Counted from the stretch's first letter, positions 8,203 to 17,094 are shown. The stretch: DNA of 64,000 bases from Bacillota bacterium (GCA_009779975.1 WRAY01000001.1:121581-185580); one strand, 5' to 3'. A program made the numbers and translations. The notes: generated from the sequence alone by a model not told the origin.

Positions 8203-8724
8203 TTATTTTTTTTCTGCATCTTGAACAGCATCGATATGTTCTTGTATTTCTCTCAACTCATCATATGGATTTTTGATGTAGACAAACATAAAAGGGTTTC
8301 TTGTTCCGTTTGCGTTAACCATTCCGATTGGCGTTGAAGGTGAGCCAAACTCGATTGTTCCGGTGTTTTGTTTTGCGGCATTGTCAATGAAGCCGACACG
8401 AACAGTTGTTGCATTTATTGAATTAATTTTTAGAGACTTATAGTCAACGCCGATAATTCCGCCTCTGACTAAAATTCTTCTGTCAGTTACTGCGTAGGCT
8501 CGTTTGTTAAGATATGCCCTCATGACAAGCAAAACTATAGGAAGTATTATGGGCAAAAAAGGCCAATTAGTCGGAATGACCAAAATCGGAAAAAGAACAG
8601 ACCACCAAACCGCTTTGCGATTTGGCTTGTAGGCACGCACCACAACTTCACCCTTTTCAAGGATATTACTAAAAAGACATTCTGCCTCTTTGTCAATGTT
8701 TTGATTTGTTTGATTGTTTTCCAT
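8203..8724 (-). CDS. Membrane protein with bacterial PH domain
   Basis: After a soluble N-terminus, two membrane segments (about 38-68) are followed by A-Y-A-V-T-D-R-R-I-L-V-R-G-G-I-I-G, the typical entry into a YdbS/YdbT-type bacterial PH domain, which runs to about residue 160. Such proteins sit in the membrane with the PH domain in the cytosol; function is mostly unknown. It appears to be a single-gene unit with its own promoter and a nearly leaderless start. Confidence 0.8.
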   Translation of the reverse strand: MENNQTNQNIDKEAECLFSNILEKGEVVVRAYKPNRKAVWWSVLFPILVIPTNWPFLPIILPIVLLVMRAYLNKRAYAVTDRRILVRGGIIGVDYKSLKINSINATTVRVGFIDNAAKQNTGTIEFGSPSTPIGMVNANGTRNPFMFVYIKNPYDELREIQEHIDAVQDAEKK

Positions 8725-8733
8725 AATGGTATT

Positions 8734-8762
8734 ATTGTAGTATATTTTCTAAAGCAAGTCAA
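8734..8762 (-). promoter_or_regulatory. Promoter of the PH-domain gene, very short leader
   Basis: TTGACT (8762-8757), 17 bp, TACAAT (8739-8734), then only nine bases to the ATG. The expected transcript would have a leader of about three bases and no room for a ribosome site. Confidence 0.7.
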
Positions 8763-8813
8763 GCGTTTTTATCTTACATTGAGAACAAGTCTGCTGACCA
8801 TCCCCCACTACTT

Positions 8814-9584
8814 TTACAATACAGACAAGTTAATGCTCATAAATTGCAACGCTGCTCCTAATATTACAAAACAGTGCCAAATTCCATGGTTGAATTTTAG
8901 GGATTTTCTTTTGTAGAATATTATTCCGACTGTGTAGGCAATTCCGCCTGCCAATAAAAGCGCAAATGCCCATGGACCTAGAACGACAAAAACTCTGTCA
9001 ATCCTCACAAGCGCCGCCCAGCCCATAATAACATAAGCAACAAGGCAAAATTTTCGAAATTTTTGAGGATTGATTGCATTAAACACCACAACTAAAACTG
9101 CCATACCAAGAACAACCGAGGCGATAACAATTCCCCATATGATGTCGCTTCTTGAACTTTGAAGCATTCCAATGAGCATGTAGGGAGCATATGTTGCAGC
9201 AATAAGAACGGCTATCATACAGTGGTCAAATCGCCGAAACACCACTCTTCTTGTCGAGCCTAAAGGTTGAGCATGATAGAGAGCGCTCATAAGAAAGAGC
9301 GAAAAAAGTCCAATGCCATACAAAATGATGCTGAAAATTGCAAGTGCAGGAAAATTAAATTGTCCTCGAGATGTGCCGATAAAAACCCTGACGAGATTAA
9401 CCGTTGCACCAACCACTGCAAAAACCGCTCCAACAATATGCGAGATAATGTTGAACCTCTCTTCGCTTTTTGAATATTCTATTTGGTTTTGAGAAGATTT
9501 TTTCTTGAGTGTTTTTTCGATGTTTTTTGAGTTTACAAGCAAATCTTCCTCTTCAACCAATTTATTTTCAAAATTGTCGTTCAT
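8814..9584 (-). CDS. Hemolysin III (PAQR-type) membrane protein, copy 1
   Basis: This 256-residue protein has about seven membrane segments and the HlyIII/PAQR landmarks: F-N-I-I-S-H-I-V-G at the first helix, S-A-L-Y-H-A, R-R-F-D-H-C-M-I-A, A-T-Y-A-P-Y-M-L, and the final H-G-I-W-H-C-F-V with metal-binding histidines. Family members are about 215 residues; the extra 40 are a charged N-terminal extension. It starts nine bases after the folA stop, so it is probably in the folA transcript. A paralogue of similar length is at 63012-63755. PAQR proteins are linked to membrane homeostasis; haemolytic activity should not be assumed. Confidence 0.88.
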   Translation of the reverse strand: MNDNFENKLVEEEDLLVNSKNIEKTLKKKSSQNQIEYSKSEERFNIISHIVGAVFAVVGATVNLVRVFIGTSRGQFNFPALAIFSIILYGIGLFSLFLMSALYHAQPLGSTRRVVFRRFDHCMIAVLIAATYAPYMLIGMLQSSRSDIIWGIVIASVVLGMAVLVVVFNAINPQKFRKFCLVAYVIMGWAALVRIDRVFVVLGPWAFALLLAGGIAYTVGIIFYKRKSLKFNHGIWHCFVILGAALQFMSINLSVL

Positions 9585-9592
9585 TTTGTGTG

Positions 9593-10087
9593 TTATAAAT
9601 TTGTGTTGATATATTCGTTGAAAGTGAATTTCAATCCTTCATGCTCATACTCTTCTGAGGTGTTAATTAATTTAAAATACTCTAATTTGTCAATGTTTGG
9701 AATATATGTGTCAGCGAATTTACTCCCTTTAATTTTGGTGATATAAGCCTTATGAGAATAAGGCAAAAGTTGCGAATAAACTTGTCCGCCGCCGATGACA
9801 AAAACATCTTCTTTGTTATATTTTTTCAACTCCTCCAATAATTCATCAATTGAATGACAAACAATAACACCCTCAATTTTAAGTTCCTTGTTTTTTGTCA
9901 AAACAATATTAGTTCTGTTTTTAAGTGGTTTTGAATTCGGCAAAGACAACAAAGTTGCATAGCCCATCACAACAACCTTGCCCATGGTCTTGTCTTTAAA
10001 ATACTGCATATCCAAAGGTATTGAATATAAAAGGTCTCCCTCACACCCAATCCCAAACTTTTCATCAACCGCAACAATTGTTATCAT
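9593..10087 (-). CDS. folA: Dihydrofolate reductase
   Basis: The 164-residue sequence shows the DHFR layout: I-T-I-V-A-V-D-E-K-F-G-I-G at the N-terminus, G-K-V-V-V-M-G-Y-A-T near 40, R-T-N-I-V-L-T, and F-V-I-G-G-G-Q-V-Y near 98-106. It reduces dihydrofolate with NADPH and so regenerates folate used by ThyA, encoded 2.8 kb away on the same strand and separated by two accessory genes. The start has a clear AGGAG at eight bases. The usual L-P-W motif is replaced by D-L-L-Y-S-I-P, an unusual but tolerable variant. Confidence 0.92.
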   Translation of the reverse strand: MITIVAVDEKFGIGCEGDLLYSIPLDMQYFKDKTMGKVVVMGYATLLSLPNSKPLKNRTNIVLTKNKELKIEGVIVCHSIDELLEELKKYNKEDVFVIGGGQVYSQLLPYSHKAYITKIKGSKFADTYIPNIDKLEYFKLINTSEEYEHEGLKFTFNEYINTNL

Positions 10088-10262
10088 TTTTTCATTCTCC
10101 TTGTTTGTGTGTAAGTGACAAAATATAAATCATCAACTGCATTCATTTTACCCATTTTCGTCCCGTTTGTCAACATTTTTGCCTTGAAAAGTCAATTTTT
10201 TGAAAGTGTTTTTGTTCAACACAGTGGCAGCATTTTTAGGGGGTGAGCTGAATTCCCATCTG

Positions 10263-11696
10263 CTATGGCAACCACCAATCAACTATTAGACCTTCTTCAA
10301 CTTGCAAATGTACATGAATAAAAACGGAGTCTTGGTTATAATTTACAAACACACCGCTAAGAAAACAAAATGAATAAGTCCATGTTCCTGCAATGTTTTG
10401 TACTGCCAAAACATATTCGCCATGTGTCAATCTATTAGAAAAGTGAACTTGTGTGCCGCCGCCTAATATGAAGGATGAAAATGAGGTTTGGCCGGGTCTT
10501 TTAATCCGCGAGTTATGAGCACCAATGGCTACAGGAGAAACCCATGATACGGAGTTATGGGTTACGGTAAAATCTTGTGGCGGGGGAAGTCTGCCGGTTG
10601 TTCTTGAAAAATTAAAACTAAAATAACTAAATTTAGACATAGGATAAATAAAAAAGGTATTATTTTCATAGCGAAAGCGAGGATCTACGGCTTGTATTCT
10701 TATGATATAAGACCCTTCGGCAAAACTATTTATATTGTGAAAGGTAAGATGCTCATTTTGAGTGAACTCTATAAAAGCAAAATTAACATAACCGGGTCGT
10801 TTAATATAGACTCTATATCCAACAGCATACTCGGAGATATCCCAAATCAAGCGGTTATGTCTCCAAAGCGGATCATGAGATGGTCGAATATTAAGCGGAG
10901 GGGAAATTGTTTCGATCCCGCTATTTTCAACATAAAAGTCAAAATAAGCAAATTCGGAGTCACTATAGTGTGCTCTGACTAAATTACTGCCGTCCAAATA
11001 AAATCTGTAATTCGGTCGATCACTCCAAAGAGGTCCTGTCGTTTGGACACGAAATGTATGCAAACCCTCTCTCAACAAAAAATAATCACGAGTTCCTCTA
11101 GAGTCATTTCTTATGCGTATTTCGCCCCATTCTTCGACACCATAGATATAAATAAATTCTCCGCTATTACCCCGTCGCATAGATACACGATATGTTTCGT
11201 TATCCGGCCAATTCACCGGTTCTGCAACAAATTTACCTCTCCATGTGATGTTGTGTTCACCCTCTGCTCTTGCATTAGGTGTAAATCTGAAATCGTAGGG
11301 AGTTTGGCGTAATCGTTGTTCGTGAGTGTAATTAATATTGAAATCATAGTTTTTACTACCTCTATTAAGTGATCTTATTCGTATTCTGTTGGTGCCAATA
11401 GCAAGTGCTAATCTTGATATTCTTATTCGTGGCCACTCTATCTGTTCTACAAAAACGAAAGAGCGATCATTTTCTCGTCTAACATAAACCCTATAGTCAC
11501 GAGAATGAAATTCATAGCCCCAATCGAGAGTGTTCATATTGCGATTAAGGCTTAAATTTTCCGGCATATTTTCATTTCTGTCACATCCCGTCAAAAAAGT
11601 GACAGAAAAAATGATCATGCTAAAAAACATGACCGTCAAAAATGTCATCATCAAAACTTTGGACAGTTTTTTGCTTTTTATCGAATTTTCTTTCAT
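10263..11696 (-). CDS. Lipoprotein with fibronectin-III-like repeats
   Basis: The start is placed at the ATG preceded by GGAGG rather than 17 codons upstream. Residues 14-38 are a lipoprotein signal ending F-L-T-G-C, so Cys38 would be lipidated. The remaining 440 residues hold about four degenerate 100-residue beta-rich repeats with a Y-R-V-Y-I-K-R-P-G or R-V-S-M-R-R-G core strand and a G-x-x-x-I-R-I-Q-A closing strand. The same repeat style occurs in the M64 protein at 27459-32303, so it may be a surface adhesin or binding partner. It separates folA from thyA and looks like accessory material in a housekeeping run. No catalytic motif is seen. Confidence 0.7.
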   Translation of the reverse strand: MKENSIKSKKLSKVLMMTFLTVMFFSMIIFSVTFLTGCDRNENMPENLSLNRNMNTLDWGYEFHSRDYRVYVRRENDRSFVFVEQIEWPRIRISRLALAIGTNRIRIRSLNRGSKNYDFNINYTHEQRLRQTPYDFRFTPNARAEGEHNITWRGKFVAEPVNWPDNETYRVSMRRGNSGEFIYIYGVEEWGEIRIRNDSRGTRDYFLLREGLHTFRVQTTGPLWSDRPNYRFYLDGSNLVRAHYSDSEFAYFDFYVENSGIETISPPLNIRPSHDPLWRHNRLIWDISEYAVGYRVYIKRPGYVNFAFIEFTQNEHLTFHNINSFAEGSYIIRIQAVDPRFRYENNTFFIYPMSKFSYFSFNFSRTTGRLPPPQDFTVTHNSVSWVSPVAIGAHNSRIKRPGQTSFSSFILGGGTQVHFSNRLTHGEYVLAVQNIAGTWTYSFCFLSGVFVNYNQDSVFIHVHLQVEEGLIVDWWLP

Positions 11697-11759
11697 TGTT
11701 CCTCCAGTAATCACAAAAGTGATTTTGCTTTTGTTCCAAAAAAACATCTCAAAATTAAG

Positions 11760-12075
11760 AAGTTTTTTTGGTGAGTTGGCTATTCCACGAGCAATATTTG
11801 TCGAGGAATAGGGGTGTGGTGGTGGAGATGCGGCGTACCTGTACTAATACTCGTCCAGTTTTGCCGTAGGTTGCCGTTTTCTTTTAGTTTCCTAGAAAAA
11901 CTCGGAGTTTCGGCGTTTCCAATTGGAAATTTGCCCTGTTTTGCTTGTAAAAGTGGACGGTTTTTGTTTGGCTCGCCCCCCTCGTTTTTGTGGTATGGAG
12001 CCGCACCCCCGTCCACGATTTTGTGAATAAGAAATGTCGATTCTAGTCTATTTTGGTGGTCGCAGAGATGGAGGG
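11760..12075. other. GC-richer block of unclear nature
   Basis: Base composition here is visibly richer in G and C than the flanks, stops are rare on both strands, and long frames open in both directions without good ribosome sites. Its left-hand GGTGGTGGAGATGC recurs as TGATGGTGGAGATGC at 12787. Its right end supplies the last residues of the zinc-ribbon protein. It may be an inserted element or remnant; I do not recognise it. Confidence 0.35.
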
Positions 12076-12641
12076 GTTCTCCCCAACACAAGATACTTCA
12101 CTAATGAAGTAGTAGCAGAAATCGCAATTAAAGCCCAAACAGCGTGCATGAATGGAAAAGAATTACCAGTGTATAAAGCCATCATGGTTATTCTCTCAAC
12201 AATATAAAAAACAAACAGAACTAAAAGAACAATAGCAGACGCAAGGCTTTCTTTTTTCAAAAAAACAATACTAGCAACCAAAAAGAAAACTCCGAACCCA
12301 CACATTATCAAAACTTGCGTTAAAACAAAAGGATCATTAAATGATTGATTGTTGATAATCGGAAATAAAAAAGAGCCTAGCAAAGTTATGACAGCAACTA
12401 CAAATGAAAAACCTAACACAGCATTTTTCGCACCCTTTTTTCTCGTTTCCCACTCATGATCGGTCGCTGAGGAAAATTTCACATCAACAGTATCTGAAGA
12501 ATGAACAGAGGAATGTTTGTCCTTAACTGTTGAATTTCCAGATGGTATTTTTTGCGTGTTTAATTCGGTAGACAATTTTTCACCGCATTTTGAACAGTAA
12601 GTTCCAGTGATATTGTCATGTTCACAATTTATGCAAATCAT
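12048..12641 (-). CDS. Zinc-ribbon membrane protein
   Basis: The start is the ATG after AAGGAG; the open frame extends 20 codons further without support. The N-terminus is a zinc ribbon with Cys3, Cys6, Cys16 and Cys19. A hydrophilic Ser/Thr-rich linker and four hydrophobic segments follow. The C-terminus G-R-T-P-P-S-L-R-P-P-K is encoded by the GC-richer block beside it and does not look like a natural membrane-protein end, so the original 3' end may have been replaced. Several proteins in this window share the N-terminal ribbon with different second domains. Function unknown. Confidence 0.65.
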   Translation of the reverse strand: MICINCEHDNITGTYCSKCGEKLSTELNTQKIPSGNSTVKDKHSSVHSSDTVDVKFSSATDHEWETRKKGAKNAVLGFSFVVAVITLLGSFLFPIINNQSFNDPFVLTQVLIMCGFGVFFLVASIVFLKKESLASAIVLLVLFVFYIVERITMMALYTGNSFPFMHAVWALIAISATTSLVKYLVLGRTPPSLRPPK

Positions 12642-12845
12642 AACTGCTCCTTTTGTGCATTGATTATTCCTATATCCCAACACCCATTTTTTATTTGTCA
12701 TAGCACACTACCAAAACTCACAAAAAAACGAGCGTTGAATTGTCGATTATCATATATCCGCCAGAAATACTCTAGCGAACATATATGTTGATGGTGGAGA
12801 TGCAATGATTAACACCATGAGTCCGTTGATTGATAAATAAAAATA

Positions 12846-13676
12846 TTAAGTCGCAACCGGAAGTCTTCCTTCCATTGGATTGAAGATGTAGTTTTCGAAT
12901 TTGAAACTATCAACTTTGAAGTCGTAGAAGTTTTTTATTGATTTGTCTATTTTTAGTGTAGGAGCAATATGTTGAGGGGACTCTATTATTTTTTCTAGTA
13001 TTGGAATGTGGCGGTCATAGATATGGGCGTCGGCTATAACATGAACTAATTCGCCGACTTGCAGATTGGAAACTTGGGCGAATGCCATGATTAAAATTGC
13101 GTATTGACAGACATTCCAGTTGTTTGCGACAACCATGTCCTGAGAGCGTTGGTTTAGGATACCATTCAACTTCCCTTCGGTGACATTAAATGTCATACTG
13201 TAGGCACACGGATATAACTCCATTTCATGCAAATCTTTGTGGACATAGATGTTTGACATTATTCTTCGGCTGTAGGGATTGTGTTTTAGGTCATAGAGTA
13301 TGCGGTCAACTTGGTCAAATTCACCCTCTTTATACTTATGTTTGACACCCAGTTGATAGCCATAGGCTTTCCCGATTGTTCCCTCTTTGTCTGTCCATTG
13401 ATTCCAAATTTTACTGTTTAACTCGCTCACTTTGTTTGATTTTTTTTGCCAAATCCAGAGGAGTTCGTCAATACAAGCGGTTGTGTTTGTTTTGCGGATT
13501 GTGAGAATCGGAAACTCATCGCCTAAATCATAGCGATTGACGAGCGCGAATTTCTTGACGGTATGAGCAGGCTCTCCGTCATCCCAGCGGGGACGAACTG
13601 CAACATGCTTGTCCCAAAAACCGTTTTTTAGGATATCTTTGCAATTTTGAATGAATGTTTTGTCGGCTAAACTCAT
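12846..13676 (-). CDS. thyA: Thymidylate synthase
   Basis: The 276-residue protein shows ThyA landmarks: Y-S-R-R-I-M near 135, catalytic Cys157 in L-Y-P-C-A-Y, the Q-R-S-Q-D motif and N-N-W-N in the dUMP-binding region, and A-D-A-H-I-Y-D-R-H near the end. It methylates dUMP with methylene-tetrahydrofolate, producing the dihydrofolate that FolA recycles. The usual P-C-H is P-C-A here, a variant I believe occurs in one Bacillus/phage-like ThyA branch (not checked). AAGGAG precedes the ATG. Confidence 0.9.
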   Translation of the reverse strand: MSLADKTFIQNCKDILKNGFWDKHVAVRPRWDDGEPAHTVKKFALVNRYDLGDEFPILTIRKTNTTACIDELLWIWQKKSNKVSELNSKIWNQWTDKEGTIGKAYGYQLGVKHKYKEGEFDQVDRILYDLKHNPYSRRIMSNIYVHKDLHEMELYPCAYSMTFNVTEGKLNGILNQRSQDMVVANNWNVCQYAILIMAFAQVSNLQVGELVHVIADAHIYDRHIPILEKIIESPQHIAPTLKIDKSIKNFYDFKVDSFKFENYIFNPMEGRLPVAT

Positions 13677-13689
13677 GGGGACTCCTTTT

Positions 13690-13779
13690 TTAAATTACAA
13701 ATTACAGTGGACAAATTACAAATATTGATGAATTCAATTTACCTTATTTGTAATTTGTCCACTGTAATTTGTAATTTAA
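13690..13779. repeat. Word-type intergenic hairpin, ACAAATTAC class
   Basis: A perfect stem of about 32 bp built from ACAAATTACAGTGGAC-type words encloses a loop with GATGAATTCAATTTACC. A divergent sibling is at 57515-57598. Confidence 0.88.
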
Positions 13780-13783
13780 ATTT

Positions 13784-14668
13784 TTACTTTTTACCTTTTA
13801 CCTTTTTTAATTTCCCGTCCCAATCTTCAATCTCGAATAGGTCGCTGTTTTCAGAAAAGAATTTGTAGTAGAGGCGGATGTTTTGCAATTCATACCATTT
13901 TTGAACAGAAACGGGAGTGTCGTCGAGAGAGTAGATTTTGGCATCTTTTAGTGCGAGAATGAATGGTGAATGGGTTGCAATGACTAATTGGCAATCGTTT
14001 GCATACGCCAGTCCTTCAAGGAATTTTTTCAATTCAATTTGGTATTTCGGAGACATACTGTTTTCAGGTTCGTCCAACAAGTAGAGCGATTTTTTTTGCA
14101 TTTCACCTTTGAAAAAGCGAAGTGCATTTTCTCCGTTTGAATATTGCCTTTCTTTTGAGGAAACATTTTTTGAAACGAATGAGCGTTTTACTTGCTTTTT
14201 TGAAATAAGATGAGAGTTTTCAAAGCCGTCAAACATGAAATCGTTTGAGGAGTAGTCAAACTCTTCGTCCAATTCTTTTTTTCTGTCCGCAATGGATGTA
14301 TTTTTTGAACGGGTTTCAAAAATATTTTTGAAAACATCTTCGCTCGTCAAAAGGCGGGATTCGCCTAAAACCTTCTTCATTTTGACATCGCAATTGTCAG
14401 CATAGTCATAAAAACCGCCTGTTAAGGTGTTATCGGCATGACGCATAAGATTTAACCTTTCCGCAACAAGGTTTAGCAGCGTTGATTTGCCGCTGCCGTT
14501 TCCGCCATAGAAAATGGTGATGCGGTCAAAATCAACTCTCGTTAGTTTCTTTTTTGCAAAAAAACCAAGCGGAAACAACTCATCTTTTGTGTGAGCGTTT
14601 TTTATCTTTTGAACAATATGGGAGTCGAGCTCCTCGTCTATTAGTTTGAAATTTTCTAGGTAAATCAT
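13784..14668 (-). CDS. AAA/ABC-type ATP-binding protein
   Basis: The 294 residues carry Walker A G-G-N-G-S-G-K-S (55-62), a shortened helical insert, S-N-G-E-N-A as a signature-like loop, Walker B L-Y-L-L-D-E-P-E-N-S and an A-T-H-S-P-F switch. This is the soluble AAA_21-type family of single-protein ABC ATPases related to OLD/RloC proteins, with no membrane domain. No nuclease domain or partner toxin is next to it, so a defence role is only a possibility. The ATG lies directly against a word-type hairpin and has no ribosome site. Confidence 0.75.
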   Translation of the reverse strand: MIYLENFKLIDEELDSHIVQKIKNAHTKDELFPLGFFAKKKLTRVDFDRITIFYGGNGSGKSTLLNLVAERLNLMRHADNTLTGGFYDYADNCDVKMKKVLGESRLLTSEDVFKNIFETRSKNTSIADRKKELDEEFDYSSNDFMFDGFENSHLISKKQVKRSFVSKNVSSKERQYSNGENALRFFKGEMQKKSLYLLDEPENSMSPKYQIELKKFLEGLAYANDCQLVIATHSPFILALKDAKIYSLDDTPVSVQKWYELQNIRLYYKFFSENSDLFEIEDWDGKLKKVKGKK

Positions 14669-14757
14669 ATGATTAGTGGTTAGTGATCAGTGGTTAGTGG
14701 TTAGTGGTTGATGAAAATTAATTCTATCCTTCACTAATCACTAAACACCGGTCACTA
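14669..14757. repeat. Word-type intergenic hairpin, GATTAGTG class
   Basis: The left side is a run of GTGGTTAGTGGTTAGTG words; the right side contains CACTAATCACTAAACACC and pairs imperfectly. The loop has AAAATTAATTCTATCC. It overlaps the 3' end of the next gene by a few bases. Confidence 0.65.
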
Positions 14758-15183
14758 ATTATTAATGTCCGTTCTTTTAACAAAATTATACAAGTCGTCC
14801 CATTCAATTCTTATGCCTTTCTTTTTTTCTTCGTTGAAGAAAATGAGACTGTGACCGTCATCTTCATCAGCAATTCCGTAGTCAGTCAACATTCCGTAAC
14901 GATCTTTGAATGAGCCAAATTTTTCTTTCATAGGATTTTTTTTGACCTTTTCAGCGAATGAAAATAGGTCAAGCACCATTTTGTGAAGGCAATCATTTGT
15001 CAGCGGAATATCAGTCTTTTCGCCGATTTGCATGACAATTTCCGCTTTTTCTCCGCACCCGCAAGTGCAATTTTTGTTTTTTGTTTCATCGTGTATTTCA
15101 AATGCCATTCCGTCACCTCTTTTATTGGAGCCTGCTTTATCCAAAAAATTTAATTGAATAGTTTCTTCTTTTAAGTTTTTCAT
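14755..15183 (-). CDS. Hypothetical protein with Cys cluster
   Basis: I do not recognise this 142-residue protein. It contains C-T-C-G-C-G near residue 40, a possible small metal site, then a charged helical part and an acidic C-terminal part with I-R-I-E-W-D-D-L-Y-N-F-V. A good alternative start is the internal ATG at 15108, preceded by GAGGTG; the upstream ATG has AGGAG but about 15 bases away. A TTGCAT-17-TATAAT promoter lies just upstream. Confidence 0.6.
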   Translation of the reverse strand: MKNLKEETIQLNFLDKAGSNKRGDGMAFEIHDETKNKNCTCGCGEKAEIVMQIGEKTDIPLTNDCLHKMVLDLFSFAEKVKKNPMKEKFGSFKDRYGMLTDYGIADEDDGHSLIFFNEEKKKGIRIEWDDLYNFVKRTDINN

Positions 15184-15215
15184 CTTTAAAAGCCCACACT
15201 CCTTTTATATGATTT

Positions 15216-15244
15216 GTATTATAACACATAATAAACCGCTATGC
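15216..15244 (-). promoter_or_regulatory. Promoter for the Cys-cluster protein
   Basis: Minus-strand TTGCAT and TATAAT are separated by 17 bp in the gap between the two divergent genes (positions good to a few bases). The plus-strand gene has TATAGT directly before its ATG and no ribosome site. Confidence 0.55.
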
Positions 15245-15263
15245 AAGCAATAATATCTATAGT

Positions 15264-16067
15264 ATGGAAAAATTAAGAAAAACAGCGTTAATAGTTGGGG
15301 CAAGCAGCGGCATAGGATATGCGACTGCAAAAGAGTTGATTGAAAGCGGTTATGAAGTTTTCAATATTTCCAGAGGAAATTGTGATATCAAAGGTGTTTG
15401 CAATTATCTTGCGGATGTGACTGACTGCATTGAATTTCAATGTGCGATTGACGAAGTATTGAATCGGACAAACGGCGTTATTGATGCTGCAATATATTCA
15501 GCAGGCTACAGCATGGCAACGCCTTGCGAGATGGCGGACATGGAAAAATGCCGATATATGTTTGAGGTCAATTTTTTCGGTGCGGTGCAGTTTTGCAAAA
15601 GCATTATGCCGTCAATGAGAGAAAATGGTTTTGGACGATTTGTTCTTGTCGGGTCAATAGCAGGAAAACTGCCTATTCCCTATTTGTCGTTCTATACTGC
15701 CACAAAGTCTGCACTTGAGAGTTTTAATGAAGGCTTCAATCAAGAAATAAAGCCTTTAGGATTACATTCAACTCTCGTTATGCCCGGAGGAACAAAAACA
15801 AACTTCTCTTTTAAAAGGGACATAGCGGACACTCATGGAACTTGCTATGACGAAGGCTGCACTTGTTCAACCGACAAACTAAAAGAGTCCGAGCAAGAAG
15901 GCATGGCAGTTGAAGAAGTTGCGAAAGTCATTGCAAAAGTTCTAACAAAAAAATCCCCGCCGATAACTGTTGCGACAGGGATTAAGAACTCTTTATTAAG
16001 TTATGGAACAAAATTAATGCCTGAAAAAGCACTCGGGAAAATAGTTAAAAAAAGTTTTGGGGGTTAG
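15264..16067 (+). CDS. Short-chain dehydrogenase/reductase
   Basis: A classical SDR of 267 residues with the Rossmann motif V-G-A-S-S-G-I-G (11-18), N103, Ser131, Tyr144 and Lys148 (Y-T-A-T-K). It should oxidise or reduce a small alcohol/ketone with NAD(P). The G-G-T-K-T-N-F segment is the usual nucleotide/substrate lid. A Cys-rich stretch C-Y-D-E-G-C-T-C follows it and is unusual. No ribosome site precedes the ATG. Substrate unknown; neighbours are unrelated. Confidence 0.85.
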   Translation: MEKLRKTALIVGASSGIGYATAKELIESGYEVFNISRGNCDIKGVCNYLADVTDCIEFQCAIDEVLNRTNGVIDAAIYSAGYSMATPCEMADMEKCRYMFEVNFFGAVQFCKSIMPSMRENGFGRFVLVGSIAGKLPIPYLSFYTATKSALESFNEGFNQEIKPLGLHSTLVMPGGTKTNFSFKRDIADTHGTCYDEGCTCSTDKLKESEQEGMAVEEVAKVIAKVLTKKSPPITVATGIKNSLLSYGTKLMPEKALGKIVKKSFGG

Positions 16068-16078
16068 AGATATTCAAA

Positions 16079-16460
16079 CTGTAGGGACAACATTTTGCCG
16101 CTCGCACATTAATTAGTTATTTTATTGTGGCTCGTGATTATCGTTTCACATTATGCTGGCGGTCAATGCCCGCCCCTACGGTTTTGTTGTTGAAATTTTG
16201 TTCGGGCGGCAGTGCCGCCCCTACGGTTTTTGTCGTGTGATATTTGGAAGTGAGATAAAATTGTAGGGGCGAGCAACGCAAGCCCGATTAAATTATCATT
16301 ATTATGTTGTTTAGTATTCGGGTTCGCATTGCTCACCCCTACAGTTTTGTTGGTTCGTTATTTGTTACGAGGTTCATGGTTGTTGTTTCATATTGTGCAG
16401 GCGGCAGATTACCGTCCCTAGAGGCGATTATTAATACCCCTACATTTTTATTTCATTAGG
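16079..16460. repeat. Cluster of GTAGGGGCGG-type palindromic repeats
   Basis: Five or more arms of the family are packed here: 16079-16107, 16153-16180, 16203-16225, the paired element 16262-16343 and 16397-16443. They separate the SDR gene from the regulator/methyltransferase pair. No coding frame is credible here. Confidence 0.8.
16262..16343. repeat. 82-bp paired repeat, near-identical to 63879-63960
   Basis: It begins TGTAGGGGCGAGCAACGC and ends TTGCTCACCCCTACA, with an AT-rich middle ATTAAATTATCATTATTATG. The copy at 63879-63960 has the same length and nearly the same sequence. Confidence 0.85.
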
Positions 16461-16587
16461 CATATGCCCCCTGAATATGCAATGCCCACACTCTGTAAAA
16501 TAATATTGCTTTCACGATTATAAGGAATTATTATGTTTCATTATATGTGGCAAAAAAATATATGTGGCAAAAAAATTTTTGCTCCCA

Positions 16588-16623
16588 AACCTTGACAATG
16601 TGCCTGTCCCCATTGTCAAGGTT
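16588..16623. repeat. CCTGTCC-type hairpin (REP-like)
   Basis: A perfect 13-bp stem AACCTTGACAATG/CATTGTCAAGGTT encloses TGCCTGTCCC. Related hairpins are at 19588-19623 and, in part, 49787-49807. It abuts the 3' end of the HTH gene and may terminate it. Confidence 0.8.
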
Positions 16624-16625
16624 CA

Positions 16626-16955
16626 TTAAGATAATTCGTTTAGCAACGATAACACGATTGTTCTTTTTTCCGAGGACAGTCTTTTTAATTTATCAATGAT
16701 TTGCTGGTCTTTTTTATAATCTTCAATATTGTGATAAAAAAATTCATGTACATCGGAATTGCACGCATGAATAATTTCCAAAAGTGTTGAAATACTTGGA
16801 TCAAAACTATCGTTTTTTGATTCTAGACGAACAATATAAGCAGGGTTTCGACCGATACTTAGACTAAGTTTTCGTGCTGAAAGATTTGCCCTTGTCCGCA
16901 ATTGTGAAATGCGATTTATAACATCATCTTTTGTCCAAAGATTATTTTCAACCAT
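16626..16955 (-). CDS. XRE-family regulator divergent from the methyltransferase
   Basis: The 109-residue protein has one HTH (about 14-70: A-R-K-L-S-L-S-I-G-R-N-P-A-Y-I-V-R-L-E) and a helical C-terminus. It faces the EcoRI-type methyltransferase across 162 bp, the arrangement of controller proteins in restriction-modification loci, so it may control the methyltransferase (inference). No endonuclease is present. It is unrelated to the tandem-HTH family nearby. Its 3' end touches a perfect hairpin. Confidence 0.8.
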   Translation of the reverse strand: MVENNLWTKDDVINRISQLRTRANLSARKLSLSIGRNPAYIVRLESKNDSFDPSISTLLEIIHACNSDVHEFFYHNIEDYKKDQQIIDKLKRLSSEKRTIVLSLLNELS

Positions 16956-17065
16956 ATTAACACCTCTAATTTAATTTTATCAATTAAAAGCATTTGAATA
17001 TGTTCGTATGATGGGCGAAAAAACCTTTATAGGAAATAAAATGTGATAATAATGTCATATTTTAT

Positions 17066-17094
17066 TTGATTTATGCCTGTTTATGTGATATAAT
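17066..17094 (+). promoter_or_regulatory. Methyltransferase promoter
   Basis: TTGATT and TATAAT are separated by 17 bp; AGGAG then precedes the ATG by ten bases. Upstream, an imperfect dyad around ATGTGATAATAATGTCAT may be an operator. Confidence 0.7.

Noticed and set aside
11780..12091. ORFs on both strands in the GC-rich block
   Set aside because: No ribosome sites, Pro/His/Lys-rich composition, and mutual overlap; open frames follow from low stop frequency in GC-rich DNA.
13784..15183. OLD/RloC-like defence operon
   Set aside because: Only the ATPase is recognisable; there is no nuclease domain and the neighbour lacks any effector motif.
16079..16460. CRISPR array
   Set aside because: The repeats are palindromes in both orientations with irregular spacing, no unique equal-length spacers and no cas genes.
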